Source of the DNA: Phialocephala subalpina
Taxonomy: Eukaryota > Ascomycota > Leotiomycetes > Helotiales > Mollisiaceae
Assembly: GCA_900073065.1 (NCBI GenBank)
Contig: FJOG01000001.1
Coordinates: 3,174,785-3,238,784 of the forward strand
Length of the DNA: 64,000 nt
Direction of reading: 5' to 3'
The notes beneath the pieces were generated by a model, which saw only the letters and a list, made by a program, of their open reading frames with translations, was not told the DNA's origin and ran no database searches. Shown in pieces: positions 31,649 to 43,291 of the stretch (position 1 is its first letter; each line of letters starts with the position of its first letter). Made by a program: the position numbers and the translations under genes.

Positions 31649-34600
31649 ATGACGTTGGGAGAAGCTGCATCAGGCAGCCGGATTGACTCTCTAGATGGAG
31701 AAGCCTCGTCATTCTATAGGCTTGGCGGTCAAGGTACGATGTTTCACGGAATTGATGGTTCTCTCGCTGACTGATTTCCAGGTACAAGTGAGGATGGCTT
31801 GACCAGAGCCGAGGTAGCGGACAAAAGCACGCCTGATGAGTCGACCGCATCCACCAGTCCCAACCCAGAGAAACCGAAGTCACCTCTAGCTTCCTGTCTG
31901 AAACGGGCTCTCGCCCCCGACATTGAAGATGAAGATTTTCCCAGATATCCCTCGAAGCACGCTCGTTGCGAGGATGAAGACGATGGAGAGGAGCCTGAAC
32001 GTGGAAGGACTTTGGAGCGGGGTCTCAGATTCTCAAACCCCCTTTCAAGAGCTGAGTCAAGGTCCCATCGAGAAGATCCCGCGATCGAGATTGATGTCAG
32101 ACCTGTGGAAAAGCGTACAATTAGCCGCAGCAATACTTTTTTTGAGGATCCGAACGACCCATGTGCAATTTTGGAAGACGCACTTCTTGAACCCTGCCCA
32201 CCAATACCCTTATCCGATCCTGTTTCTGAAGTGCTCAGTGGAAGTCCAAGCCCGAGAACTGGAGGAGGTGGCAGACTTCGAGCAACCTCCTGGGTCACAC
32301 CAAAGAGAAGATTCAGCTCGAGAGAATTCCATCCACCAGCTCGTGCCGTTACGACCGTCTTCAATAATGCTCAGCTTCAAGCTCCATCGCCGTTGTTGAC
32401 TCTTTCTCCAATCAATATAACTCGAACCAGTACCTACGCAAGCCACATCGAGGTCATGACAGTATCCTCATCGTCTTCAGTATCAACCATTGCAGATGAT
32501 GGCGTTCCCGACGAGAGTCCATCATCACCACCTGTGCCCCTCGCCACGAAACTTCCAACCGAAATTGTTCAACAAATATTCCGCAACTTATCACCCGGAG
32601 ACTTCAATTCTGCTAGACATTCTTGCCGATCATGGTTTATACACAGTCTGAACAAGTCTTTACTTCAGATCATGATGAGACGAGGTGGCATCTCAAACAG
32701 CGCGATGGCCGATGTCTTGCCAACCCGTGCTATAGACCCAAAGGCTCCTAGTAACGAAACTTGGCTGATGAGTAAACGGCTATCACGGGAGTGCGCCTTG
32801 GGTCCAGATTGGTTAGGGAATGGAGTTCCCATGGCATCAGCAACCGGTGAACGACCATCGGCATTTGTGAATGTCACTTCTGTTGATTTTACAGAAGTGG
32901 CGGTTCACTATCCAGGACCAGACTCTGCAGGGACTGTTTTCACCATCAGCAATTGTGGTAGATTCTTGATGGCCGCGAATGGGTGTCTAGTCCATGTCTA
33001 CGAGCTGAATCGGCGTCACAGACCAAAGGAAGGATCTTTCCTAAAGAGCGCCGGTCATCTACTACCAGTAACTAGTATCATCTGTCCACGCCGCGTTCTG
33101 GCCTGTAGCATGGATACATCTTCTCATCGGTATGCAATTGCAATCCTCTTAGACGGACGTATGGGACTTGTTTGCGATATCACTACAATCACTCGACATT
33201 CTCCTTCTGCGGCAACTACACCGGCCAGTACGACTTGGAGAGCACTTCCTGGTTCCAGAGCATCGGACCAAACTTTTTCTGAGAGCGCACGCATGCAGGG
33301 AACCTCGTTCCTGGACCGTGTGTCATTGAATAGCTCATCTTCGGCACTGCATTCAGAACGACCATCTCCTGATGCCCCATTTGTGTTTCCAGGGATTGCT
33401 ACAACAGGGGCATCATTTGCTCCCGTTGGCGATTCAGAGTGGCAAGATGTGTTCCAAGGTGACATACCCGAGTCTTCACGGACGGCGGGTCCAAGTTCGC
33501 GCCATACCTCTCTTCCTCGTGCATTTATAGTTGGTCGTGATGGGCAGCTACAGGATCTTGCCACTTCTCAGCAGGAGCCCGAGCAGGCTAGTAGTTCTAT
33601 GCGTATAGAGGATGGGCCGCGTTCTTTGTACCGTAATCTATGCTCTGATGATGACCCCCCTCGCTCGGTCGCTATCTGTCCCCAAAGGCGATGCGTCGCT
33701 TTCGGCTGCTCTTCCGGCATCGAACTTCATTGGGTAGATGCACTCACAGGACAAGACCTGAACAGATGGTTCCCACTGACTGCACCAAGCGACTTTCTGT
33801 TCTTCTTACCTCCCAGAAAGAGCATCGATTCGGCCAAAAAGCTAAGACTCATAAGCAGTGCAGCACGACCCAGTGAGAGACCAGCCATCTCAGAAAGGTC
33901 ATTTGGCTCGCGGACATTGACCAGTCCCTTCTGGGAGAGGTTTGGCTGGGGAGTCAATCACTATGTGGAGGGTGAAGATGCATCGTCTGCTCAGGGCATC
34001 CTCACCCGACTTAGGATTGATACAGGCAGGACGTCAATGACAGGGAGAATGGATTGTTCAGACCACTACCGTGCAGTCCCTCTCAGTGATGGACACCACA
34101 TTCTGTTTACTGATCCTGCTACGGGGCTGCTGTGCCTGGGCAGTGATGCACCTGTGGGAGGACCAACAAAATTGTTGCGCAAGATTTGGTTCAAAGGACC
34201 TGAAGGACAAGGGTCTCCTATTGTCTATTCAAGTGGATCGGATTTGAGCTGGGGAGTAAGAGTTGTGGCAGGCTTTGGTTCTGGACCCGAGCAGTCAATA
34301 TGGCTGTTCTCCGTCCCGAAAGATGTTTTCACTGCGAATCAAGGCACCCAGCCAGGATCATCAACACCTGCGTGGTTCTCTTCTACCTCGAGTCGCGAGG
34401 CTCAAAACACAGATTGGATCAAGTGGTGGCCCGATGACGGTCTACAAGAGTGGCTCAATCATGTCCAGGATCCAGTTCCTGGAATTCTTCCTCGAAGCAT
34501 CTGGCCTGTCAAGATTCGGGGTCAGAAGATTGGTACTTGCACCGGCTTGGTAGACCTAGCGATTGATTCTGGCCCTCAAATGGCGATCTGGGCTTTCATT

Positions 34601-35083
34601 AAAGGTGGGATAGCTACAGTCTGGAAACTCGACGATGGGAAGTATGATGGAGTCAAAGGGATATGGGTTCAGCGTGACGGCACGGTCCGTGAAAGCGATC
34701 GAGATGGCGATGTTGAGCTGCTTGATGTTTCTCTGCCCTCCCCTTCCGCTGTCAATCCTGCGCCGCCATTTCAACAGCAGTCCTTTGATGGTACCTCTAC
34801 TCCCGCATCGATTGTCAGCAGCACTCGGTCAGAGCGACGACATCGCATAGAATGGAGTCAGCACATGGTCAGGTATGATAATGACGGAGATGTGATCATG
34901 GATGATTTGGAGGACCGGGAGGCCTCCGCATTGGTTGAACGAGAGTCCTCGGAAGAAATTTCTTGGGAAGGAGCTGGTGGGGAAGTGCATTATGAGAGGG
35001 GATGGTGGAGTCATAGGGTGCGAATGAGGGATTTTGTAGAGGATTTGACGGGTATTGCGAGGATTGATGTTGAGATTCGTTGA
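31649..35083 (+). CDS. Large F-box protein with probable beta-propeller C-terminus
   Basis: The model is join(31649..31733,31782..35083), 1128 residues from MTLGEAASGSR. A 48-bp intron (GTACGA...TTCCAG, with CTGACTGA) joins GGQ to GTSEDG. An in-frame ATG at 31457 would add 64 residues. The first 270 or so residues are disordered, charged and Ser/Pro-rich. The F-box lies at about 282-325: LATKLPTEIVQQIFRNLSPG, DFNSARHSCRSWFIHSL. The large remainder shows repeated strand-like blocks such as FTISNCGRFLMAANGCLVHV, YAIAILLDGRMGLVC and AIWAFIKGGIATVWKL, suggestive of a divergent WD-type propeller. That reading is an inference. F-box proteins link substrates to SCF ubiquitin ligases through Skp1. 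The target is unknown. The tail is acidic (DNDGDVIMDDLED). Confidence 0.82.
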
Positions 35084-36360
35084 GGCTGGACTTTGACACG
35101 AAGCTGGAGATAGACTGCCTAGGAAAAGGTATACCTAAAATCACTAACCACTCATTAAACCTCTCCAAGACATCATCTCTGCTGATGTGACGCTGCATGC
35201 ATCATTACGTGAATGAATTGAGGCTGTTTGTTCCTTACCACGGGTTCGTAATATTGATGAAGCTATTAAAGTCTGTTTTCTCTTCAGATCCTCCTCTCAC
35301 TCGTCCCATATTCTCCGCCCCATTCGTTAATCCCGTCAATCGCTGAACCCAGCCATTCAGTCGACCGCTTTCTGTGCACCTGTCAATCGTGCATGCCTCA
35401 CTAGATTGTCTTTTGGAGTTCATCTCGTGCAGTCTTGAGTCCGAAGTCTTCCTTTACCATAGCTCCGTGGGACTAGGTCGTCATAATCCATGTTCTATCC
35501 CCACCCTCGCGGTTCGCCTCACCCGCTGATCACAAATATCCATGATAATCATGGAGATCCATGCATTCGGATCACCCCTCTCTCCTCGCTCCTCACCTGT
35601 CATCCACCTGTCAATCGTGCCTCACCTGTATATCTTTTCCACTTGTGTCTTTCAAGATCTCCAGTTCGTGACCATATAAGCTTAATAATATAGTCCTCCC
35701 CACTCTCCAGCCTCGTCGTAAATCTTTACCCCCTTTCCCCTCGCTAAACAGAAAGGGGGTCTGTCGGATCCGAAGGTTCTCGACTCGCCCCGAAGCGAAC
35801 TGACAGCGGACCAGGGTCTTTCCTTGAATGGCAGGGCCCGACAGCCCGAGGCTACAAGCCTACCGCTGCCACATTTCTTCCACCACACCGAGCAGCCTGC
35901 CACCTCCTTCTTGCCAACCTGCCCAATCAACTCCACTTCGGGCTTTGCCTTGATTCTTCACAACACCATACGAGGAACCCCCAGTCTATCCGAGTCGGGA
36001 ATCTGGCGATTTCCAAGCGTCATCATGTGCAGCCCAACGAGCCCAATAGAAAACTGCGACGACCGATCGCTGGTTCCGTGTCGCATTGGTGAGTGAGTAT
36101 ATCGGTATCGGGTGCGACGTGCGTTGTCACTTTTTATGAGACGACTTGAGGACTTGAGCTTTGTTTGTTGATTGAGAGTCTGCGATAGCTTTGAGAGCTT
36201 GTGAGGGAATTGGTTTGGTTGACAGAGGATTGGGTTGGCAGATTGGCAGTCTGCGACAACAGCACGAAGACCAACACCTACGGCGACGTCGACGACGCAG
36301 AGCGAGGAAGAGAGATTGGACGAAGAAAAGAGAAGCTTTATACGCAGAAGCCAGAAGCAG
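35084..36360. other. Intergenic, no gene seen
   Basis: About 1.3 kb of C/T-rich to mixed sequence after the F-box gene. No domain-bearing frame. It may include the 5' region of the small gene at 36.4 kb. Confidence 0.4.
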
Positions 36361-36860
36361 CAGACTCAAGAAGAAGGGCAAGCAATCTCACGACAGCATA
36401 ATTAACAATGTGTCTCTTCGGCAGAGGTACGTCTCTTCTCTCATCTCTCCTTCCTTTCACCCAACTAACATCCCACAGCACCCGAATGGGAAGAGGACGT
36501 ATCCTTCGCCAATCGCCGTCACGGCCGTAAACACCGCACCCGAGTAACAGAAACAACAATCTCCAGAACCCCAAAATACGCCCCTCCTCCACGTCGCTCT
36601 CCTTCCCCCACAGACTCAAGAAGAAGGGCAAGCAATCTCACGACAGCATAATTAACAATGTGTCTCTTCGGCAGAGGTACGTCTCTTCTCTCATCTCTCC
36701 TTCCTTTCACCCAACTAACATCCCACAGCACCCGAATGGGAAGAGGACGTATCCTTCGCCAATCGCCGTCACGGCCGTAAACACCGCACCCGAGTAACAG
36801 AAACAACAATCTCCAGAACCCCAAAATACGCCCCTCCTCCACGTCGCTCTCCTTCCCCCA
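36361..36860. repeat. Perfect 250-bp tandem duplication
   Basis: Positions 36361-36610 and 36611-36860 are identical. The unit is exactly 250 bp with no shared base at the junctions. It carries the putative start codon, first intron and part of exon 2 of a small Arg-rich gene, so that start occurs twice (36408 and 36658). Confidence 0.97.
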
Positions 36861-36976
36861 GGCGCCGATGCCGCCGAGGGTTGAGAGGAGGTTTGATGAG
36901 GGGGAGGAAAGGGTGGAGAGGAAGAGGACGAGGAGTATTACTTATCAGACGAACCCGAGGACGAGTGGGAGGTTGA
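36658..36976 (+). CDS. Small Arg-rich hypothetical protein (uncertain model)
   Basis: The model, taken from the second duplicate copy, is join(36658..36676,36729..36976), 88 residues. It begins MCLFGR, has a 52-bp intron (GTACGT...CACAG with CTAAC), then APEWEEDVSFANRRHGRKHR and a Pro/Arg-rich tail. A different frame continuing to 37041 (PPRVERRFDEGEERVERKR) also looks coding, and a CCCCCAG acceptor near 36861 could lead into it. The real protein may therefore be longer, with one more intron. Starting from the first copy, the frame stops soon after entering the second copy. I do not recognise the family. Confidence 0.35.
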
Positions 36977-37041
36977 TTGAGAGGGAACGGGTGGTGGTTG
37001 AGGATGGAGGGAGGAGGAGGGAGTATTATCGGAAGCCATAA

Positions 37042-38884
37042 TGTACGAGGAGTCGGTTCCGGAGGTAGACATCGACTCGCGGTCGACGCAAAGAAACTGA
37101 TGGGTGGCTTTGGGACACGGAGTTTGTGAGTGTGTATACTTTGTTTGCCCATCCAGTTTGAGCGGCGAGTATATAGATTGTTTTCATGTGTATGTAGTTG
37201 GATGTCTGCTGTTTTTTCGAGCATCTGATTTCCTGCGATGGAGCTGGGGTATCATAGATGGCTTTTATGTTTGGGCTAGGCCATTGGGAAATCTCAATTC
37301 ATTGCTTGCCTTTGTATATGGCATTCGAACAACCAATTGTCTCCATGGCCGGCTTGGCCTTAGACTGTTCTCTGGCTGGTTTGGGGTCCCGTCGATCATA
37401 TGCTCCCATTAGCGCACTTCATTTGCTCCTTGCCTCTCCATCTCCATTATTGCCACAATTAAACGACAAGCACTCCCGTGCTGCTCTCTGGAGCGCCAAA
37501 TTGGCAAATGCCCAACTTCCCCCATGCATAGAGTACATTTTAGCTATGTCTCATCTTTGACTTTGGTTTTGGAGCTTATATTCCAGAATGTGAGACGTGC
37601 AATGATGGAAAGTTCCATGGGATGAATGCAGGGAACCTGATGCTTGCATTCTACACTTGGGGTTTTCAGATGATTTGGCGTAGATGTGGGGCTTGTGCTG
37701 AAGGTTTGGGCTGAAGTCTCAGCTGATGGTGTCAACCCGACGCGGAGGCTGTCCGGGTTATCTTCGGAAACCCTTCGAGGTCAGATGAATTGTGTTGTCG
37801 AATTGAGATTTGCCATCTGTGAACAAGGTCTTGAGACGATTGATCTCAGCTCCGAACCTTGGGCAGAAGTCTGCGGCTGAGGATGTCGACCTGACGGGGA
37901 TTTGAGCTCTCCGATCATGCTTCAAGGTCAGATGACTTGCTGCTCCCGTACTGAGATCTCGGGCCTGGTTGCTGTTGAGGACCGACGAATGCGTTGTCAA
38001 GTCATAATTTGCATTTGATTGCTTGTGGCAAGGGACATTCGGTCGATGTTTGCTTAAATTATGTCCCATCACGTGCTGTCCCAATCAGGTAATATAAATC
38101 CAAGAAGCGCATCAAAAGAGCAGCTTGTGAGATTTGTGTCAGGTGTCCTCCCCATTGGCATATTGTCATAGGTCTGCATCAGTAGGGATGCTTTCTGGAT
38201 TCCTCTATGCTCACGGTGCTCATCGTTGCTTCTCTATGCGCATGGCTTGGCCGAGAAGTGTGGAATTGAGGCAGTAGAAGTGCATGTGTTTGCTTCTATC
38301 TATCATAAGGCTTAACGCTTGACCCAGAGCCCAAGTTTTATAGAGAGCAGCAGGTGTATAGAAAGTATCAAGATATCAGATGGCGGAAGCATACTACTAC
38401 TTCAGTCTTACATGCGAAGGGTTGACAGCAAGATCTTACTCGGCGATGCAAATCCCCAACAAGAGATGCTAAGACGAAATATTTTCTCTAGCGGGAAAAT
38501 CAATCAAACTCGGCTTCTATCAAACTTCTATCAGGCTTCTATCTCGTGCCGAAGATCATGATTTGTGACTCTTTGAGGGCATCAAGTGGCAGAGGCGCTA
38601 GCGCCGGTCTGTCATATAAAGGCCCACTTCAATATCTCAACACCTACCTACCGCTTTCGAACATTGCATCGACAATACCAAATTCTTTTCAGTATGGCGA
38701 CCTTGCGAAGAGGTTTCCTGCTTGCTGGTCTTCCGTCCTGCCTTTGCATCCTTTCCCTCTTCCTGCAAACCACTCCAGGTTCTCGACCTCTTCGCAAACA
38801 TCATCTGCCAGAAGCGCGATTGCTGCGCATCCTCCCACTACCATATCCAAAGCACGCTGCTGTATCATTCCCACTTGCGACATC
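37042..38884. other. Gene-poor region
   Basis: About 1.8 kb without a supportable gene. It contains a diverged tandem repeat at 37.7-38.0 kb, described separately, and the promoter side of the split BTB gene. Confidence 0.4.
37708..37990. repeat. Diverged tandem repeat, period about 153 bp
   Basis: Unit 1 starts GGGCTGAAGTCT at 37708 and unit 2 starts GGGCAGAAGTCT at 37861. Matching blocks follow in the same order: GATGGTGTCAACCCGACG against GAGGATGTCGACCTGACG, and AGGTCAGATGAATTG against AGGTCAGATGACTTG. The copies differ at many positions, so this is an old duplication, unlike the perfect 250-bp one nearby. Confidence 0.6.
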
Positions 38885-39246
38885 ATGGCTACCAGTTGCT
38901 TGAACGGAGACTCTCCAGCAGAGAGCTCTCGGCGCCCTACTCGAGTTCGTCGGGAAGAGTTCGCCGAGCCAATCTTCTGGTAGGTCCCTCTTCCATGATT
39001 ACATGAAATTGTTCGACTGACACATCATAGATCTCCAGCCACCACTATTGCACTTCTTGCCACCAACGATCGCAACGAGACCGAAAAATTCGTCATCCAC
39101 AAGGAGCATGCGTGCGCCCATTCGCCAAACCTTCGAGCCGCCTTCAATGGGGCATAGAAGGAATCTCAAGCCCGAGAGCTTCGCCTGGATTCGACCAGTC
39201 CACGTGCTGTTCGTCTCCTGTTGAGGTAGCTTTACAGCGAGACCAG
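38885..39246 (+). pseudogene. BTB-family pseudogene, 5' half (split by AT-rich element)
   Basis: Exon 1 (38885..38979) starts MATSCLNGDSPAESS and ends EPIF with a phase-2 donor GTAGGT, the family design. After the intron (acceptor ACATCATAG near 39030) the frame reads SPATTIALLATNDRNETEKF, then VIHKEHACAHSPNLRAAFNG, the BTB fold. Three stops break it. A TGA forms at the splice junction where siblings have a sense codon, a TAG follows FNGA, and a TAG replaces the conserved Trp of the LxxWLYS motif (LLR-stop-LYSE). The frame then runs into the inverted repeat of the inserted element. The 3' half resumes at 43292. Confidence 0.85.
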
Positions 39247-39261
39247 GCTTGGCTTTAATAC
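39247..39261 (+). repeat. Left terminal inverted repeat
   Basis: Reads GCTTGGCTTTAATAC, the reverse complement of 43277-43291. It lies directly after the BTB motif LYSE of the interrupted gene. Confidence 0.75.
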
Positions 39262-42200
39262 CTGAGGCATCGATACAGAATCGATTCTTACTAGTATTAA
39301 TTAGGTATCGCGAGAATCGATCTTATCGATACGGTATCGATTCCTCACCGCTAATTTTCCCTATTTCTAATCTTTTCTCTCTCGTACGATAATTTCACAA
39401 AGAAATATCTTTAAAATGTTTTCTTTATTCGAACTAAATTCATTATTTACACGATCAGTAATTGCAAATTCAATTAAAACTTCTCAAACGAAAAAAAAGA
39501 AGTGGAAATCTCCAGTTTAACAATATTATCGCAATCCGATGGCTAACGAGAATTAAAACGTTTTCTATTACTTTTACTATTCTAATAATTCTACAATTAA
39601 TAAGTATAAAGAGCTATATAATACGGATATCTCTTCAAATATAAAGAAGTATCTCGAGTCAATACATTAAATTAAAATCGAGAAAAAATTAAATTCAAAT
39701 CAAGTAATCGTCGTACGGTAATTAAACTAGTTTTATTATTAAGTTCAAGTAATTAGCGAGACCGATAACTTCGATTCCGAGATCCTTAAAGCGCAATTTA
39801 ATAAAATAATCATCACAAAAGCTTTAATTAATTTGATTATCGTACGAAACTTATTTTACGCTTTTATCGAATAGTTTAAATTCTATACTTTATATTAAGT
39901 ATTTAATCGAGAATACGAAAGTACGATTATAATAACCTACTCTTAAATTACTATCAAAGTTAATGAAGCTTAAAATACTCATAAAAATATCGTACGACGA
40001 GAATTTCAATTAGTACTCTTACGAATCTATATCTCTTTTAATATTTGGACTTCTTCGAATCGATAACTTCTTTTAGCAATTTGCGCACATTTTATTACGC
40101 ACTTTTTTAAGAGACAAAAAGCTCTTTTTACTCTTTCGAAAGTATTTAATTATAGTGGAGAAAACTAATTCTCTATTCTTCTTTCGGTACTTAAAGATTA
40201 CAATATCGTACGAAAATTTAAAGCGATTATTACCGATAATACTACTTCGAATAATATTCTTTGCCGATATATAGAAGCTTATTAAAAAAAGGAGTTCAAT
40301 TTAAAGTAAGAAACAAACTATTAGCGTATCCGTTGTATAAACTATATTATTAACTTTACCGTATAAGCTTTCTTATTTGCAAATATACTTAGAATAAAAG
40401 AATTTAAATCGTACGATAATTAAAATCGAATTAAGCAACGAATAAACGAAGAAAAAAAAAGGCTCAAATTTCGATTATTAAGCCCGTTTAATTAAAGTTA
40501 TAATATCTTTATTTATATTCGTAGATTACTTATTCGAATAAAAGAGTTTCGTAAGCTTATAAGAAGGATAATTCCACTTAATAATCGTACGAAGTGGAAT
40601 AATTAGTACGATATACTTTTTATTTTTCTTCAAAAACGAGAAGTAATTGAAAAATATATTTAAAACTACGAAGAAGACTTTAAAGCCGATATTTTGACTT
40701 TTTAAGATTAGAAAAAGTTTCGTACGATTAAAGACTTTCTTACTATTTTCTCGCGAGCTACTCTTTTTATTGAAAGAAACTTTACGTTTATTGATTCGAT
40801 CTTTTTTACAATAAATATTTTGATTAAACACTTCCAAAATACATTTGTAAGTAATTCTTTTTTCTTTTAATTTAAAACTAAAAAGCTAATAATCGTACGA
40901 TAATTAGATTTCAAGAAAAAGAAAGATTAAAAAAGTAAAGACTTTGTTTTTCGAATTGAGAAAGCGTATACAATTTTTGACAAGTATTATATGAAGATAA
41001 ATATGTCTCTATTATATACTATTGCTTTGATTTTTAATCCTATTCGTCGTACGAAGTACATTGAGATCAATTAGCCAAAAAAGTAGTTAAAGCTAATTTT
41101 AGTAAGTGTAAAGACGCTTTGAGAAAAGTATCGAAACGAGGTTACTATACTCGCTGCCGTATTTTTCTCGTACGATAATTTATTTTAAAAATTAAAAGAA
41201 TTTAATACTTTTAATTAAATCGCATTATCGCTTTAGCAAATTACTCGGCCAGCAAATAGAAACGAGTACGAGGACTATAATTTACAAGAGTCGTACGACT
41301 TTAAGAAAATTGGAGTTTTTAAGTGGTAGTATCGAAGTAATTAAAGACAACGTTAGTTTAGGCTTTCATTTATAGCTATTAATATTCTTTTTATTTTACT
41401 AATAAGCGATGAACTAAAAAGAATCTTTTTAAGAGCTCGTCGTACGGTCTCATAAAATAGGGGACAAATAAATCTAAAGACAATTGAGATAAGAGAATAC
41501 TTAAAACATTAAAAAAAGAGTGGGATTTTAAATACTTTCTTTGAAAATAATTAATTGCAATTCGTACGAAGCAATAGAAGCTGTAATATCTAATTATATC
41601 CGTACGAAAACTAATATATTTACTTTTCTTTTTCTTTTTGTAGGCGTGCGTAAAAAGCGTCCAATTATACAAAAAATGCGGCGGGAAAAAGTAGTAATTA
41701 TATAGTATTAATTCAAATAAGGCTAGCTTCGTACGATAGAGCTTCGTACGAAACGATAAAAACGGTGCAAATACTTTTAGCGCGAAAATAATGGGGTTCT
41801 ATTTATATAAAAGCCTCTTTTTCCTTTTATTACTTCTTTTCTTTCTTTAGATCCTTTTATACGCGCCACTTTTCCCTACGCTTCGTACGACTCTAATAAC
41901 TCTACGCAAGTCTTCTTAAGCTTTTACTTTTATTATTTATTTAATTAATTCAATTAATAAGTAAGTTTTCTTTTTGTGCGTATATCGCAAAGTTTTTTGG
42001 AGGTAAATAAACAATTAACGCGTACGTAGTACAATCTAATACTATAATTAATAACAATAATTAGTTCGTACGATTCTATTATCTTCTTACGATCGCTAAC
42101 GCGCTTAAGATTATCCTTTACGCTGCTCTCCTTTAAGCGCTTAGAACTCTCGCTTTTCTTCCGCCTCCAAATAATGGCATATGGACGCTTATAGTCGCCG

Positions 42201-42410
42201 GTCAGTAATTGGTTTAAAGTGTACGATCTTTATCCTTCTCGTACGATTTATACTAATATTATATAGTGCTATAATACTACTTAATGGGCTTATTTGGCTA
42301 TACTTAGTAACGACGTGCTAATTAATGGCGCGCGCGTGACCGTGGCACAAGTTAAAACAAGTCGCCCGTCGTATATTAACGCGCTCCTTATCTAGAAAGC
42401 GGGGGTTGAT

Positions 42411-42719
42411 ATGAGTCACGCTTTTTGCCGGGAATGCGTACGACTCGGACTCGATCGTACGGTCTTCTTCGAATGCCGTCGTATCCCAAGGCAATTCGGT
42501 GAGTGTTGTAGCAACTACAAGTGGCCAGATTATAGTGCACGTTGCCGCTAGGGTGGACAAAGTAGTAGTAATAGTGGCAACAATAGGCGTAAGTTTAATA
42601 GAGGACGGGGTGGAAGAAGTCCGAAAAGTCCTCGTACGCCTAAGAAACTTAAAGCTTTGCCTTTTATTGGCGACGACGAAACTAAATTTTCGCAGTTTAA
42701 TACTATTATTATAGTTTGA
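42411..42719 (+). pseudogene. Relic of a DUF3716-like zinc-finger protein inside the AT-rich element
   Basis: One plus-strand frame reads MSHAFCRECVRLGLDRTVFF, then ECRRIPRQFGECCSNYKWPD and YSARCR, a stop, then GGQSSSNSGNNRRKFNRGRG and PRTPKKLKALPF. The spacing CxxC ... C ... CxN.xWxDxxxxC resembles the cysteine cluster of DUF3716-type proteins common in fungal repeat-rich regions. An upstream part, QVKTSRPSYINALLI, is also interrupted by a TAG. The island is less AT-rich than its surroundings. The family match is from memory of the pattern and is tentative. It could instead be a captured host gene fragment. Confidence 0.4.
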
Positions 42720-43276
42720 GTATATATACTTTTTTTGTTTGAGTACTAATAAAGTTTCTTTTCCCCTTTGTGCAGTGTACGACACGATAAATCTTTAGTA
42801 GAGAAGTGTACACTTCTAATGGAGCCTCGGACGATAGCTTCTCACTTTTGCGATAGTGTTCGAGACAAGTAGTTAAATAGTGAAACTAAGAAAAAGCTTT
42901 TATTTTCCCGTACGATTATTTTTCTTTTTCGTACGGTTATTAGATTTGTATAATAAGCTTTTTGTATATAGAATTCTTAAAATATAAACGTTGAAATAAT
43001 CTCCCGCTTAATTCCACGTGATTATAATTTACTTTTATATAAATACTTACTCGTACGATATATTCAACTAATTGAATTTATTAAATATATTCGCAACTTT
43101 AAAAATAGCTTATAAATAAAAAACAATACAAAATGGAAAAGCTTTCGTCGTACGATGACTTTTTATTTATAGTGGAGTAATTTTAGTGCGGGGCAGACTA
43201 ATCAGAATCGATACTGGATCGATAAAATCGATTCCTAACGATTCTGGCATCGATTTTTATCGATACCGCTTATCGA

Positions 43277-43291
43277 GTATTAAAGCCAAGC
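43277..43291 (-). repeat. Right terminal inverted repeat
   Basis: Reads GTATTAAAGCCAAGC on the plus strand, a perfect inverse of the left end. The BTB coding remnant begins immediately after it. Confidence 0.75.

Larger units (their letters stand above)
39247..43291. mobile_element. 4.05-kb AT-rich element with terminal inverted repeats, RIP-like decay
   Basis: The region between the two halves of a BTB pseudogene is strongly AT-rich and full of stops in all frames. Its ends are a perfect 15-bp inverted repeat (39247-39261 and 43277-43291). Each end also carries five ATCGAT sites within about 95 bp. No convincing target-site duplication is visible. These properties fit a DNA transposon, possibly non-autonomous, degraded by repeat-induced point mutation, with CpA/TpG depleted and TpA abundant by eye. 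No transposase could be read. A less AT-rich island at about 42.15-42.70 kb holds a zinc-finger-like relic. CGTACG occurs 28 times by hand count. Confidence 0.75.

Noticed and set aside
39462..42785. Open frames of 60-155 codons inside the AT-rich element
   Set aside because: They are Lys/Asn/Ile/Phe-rich products of AT-rich sequence with no domains, and they conflict in strand. Only the cysteine-rich relic near 42.4-42.7 kb shows a pattern.
39247..43291. Target-site duplication of the element
   Set aside because: Flanks GAGACCA and TTGGATCC do not repeat directly. The shared GCTTGG belongs to the inverted repeat or is coincidence.
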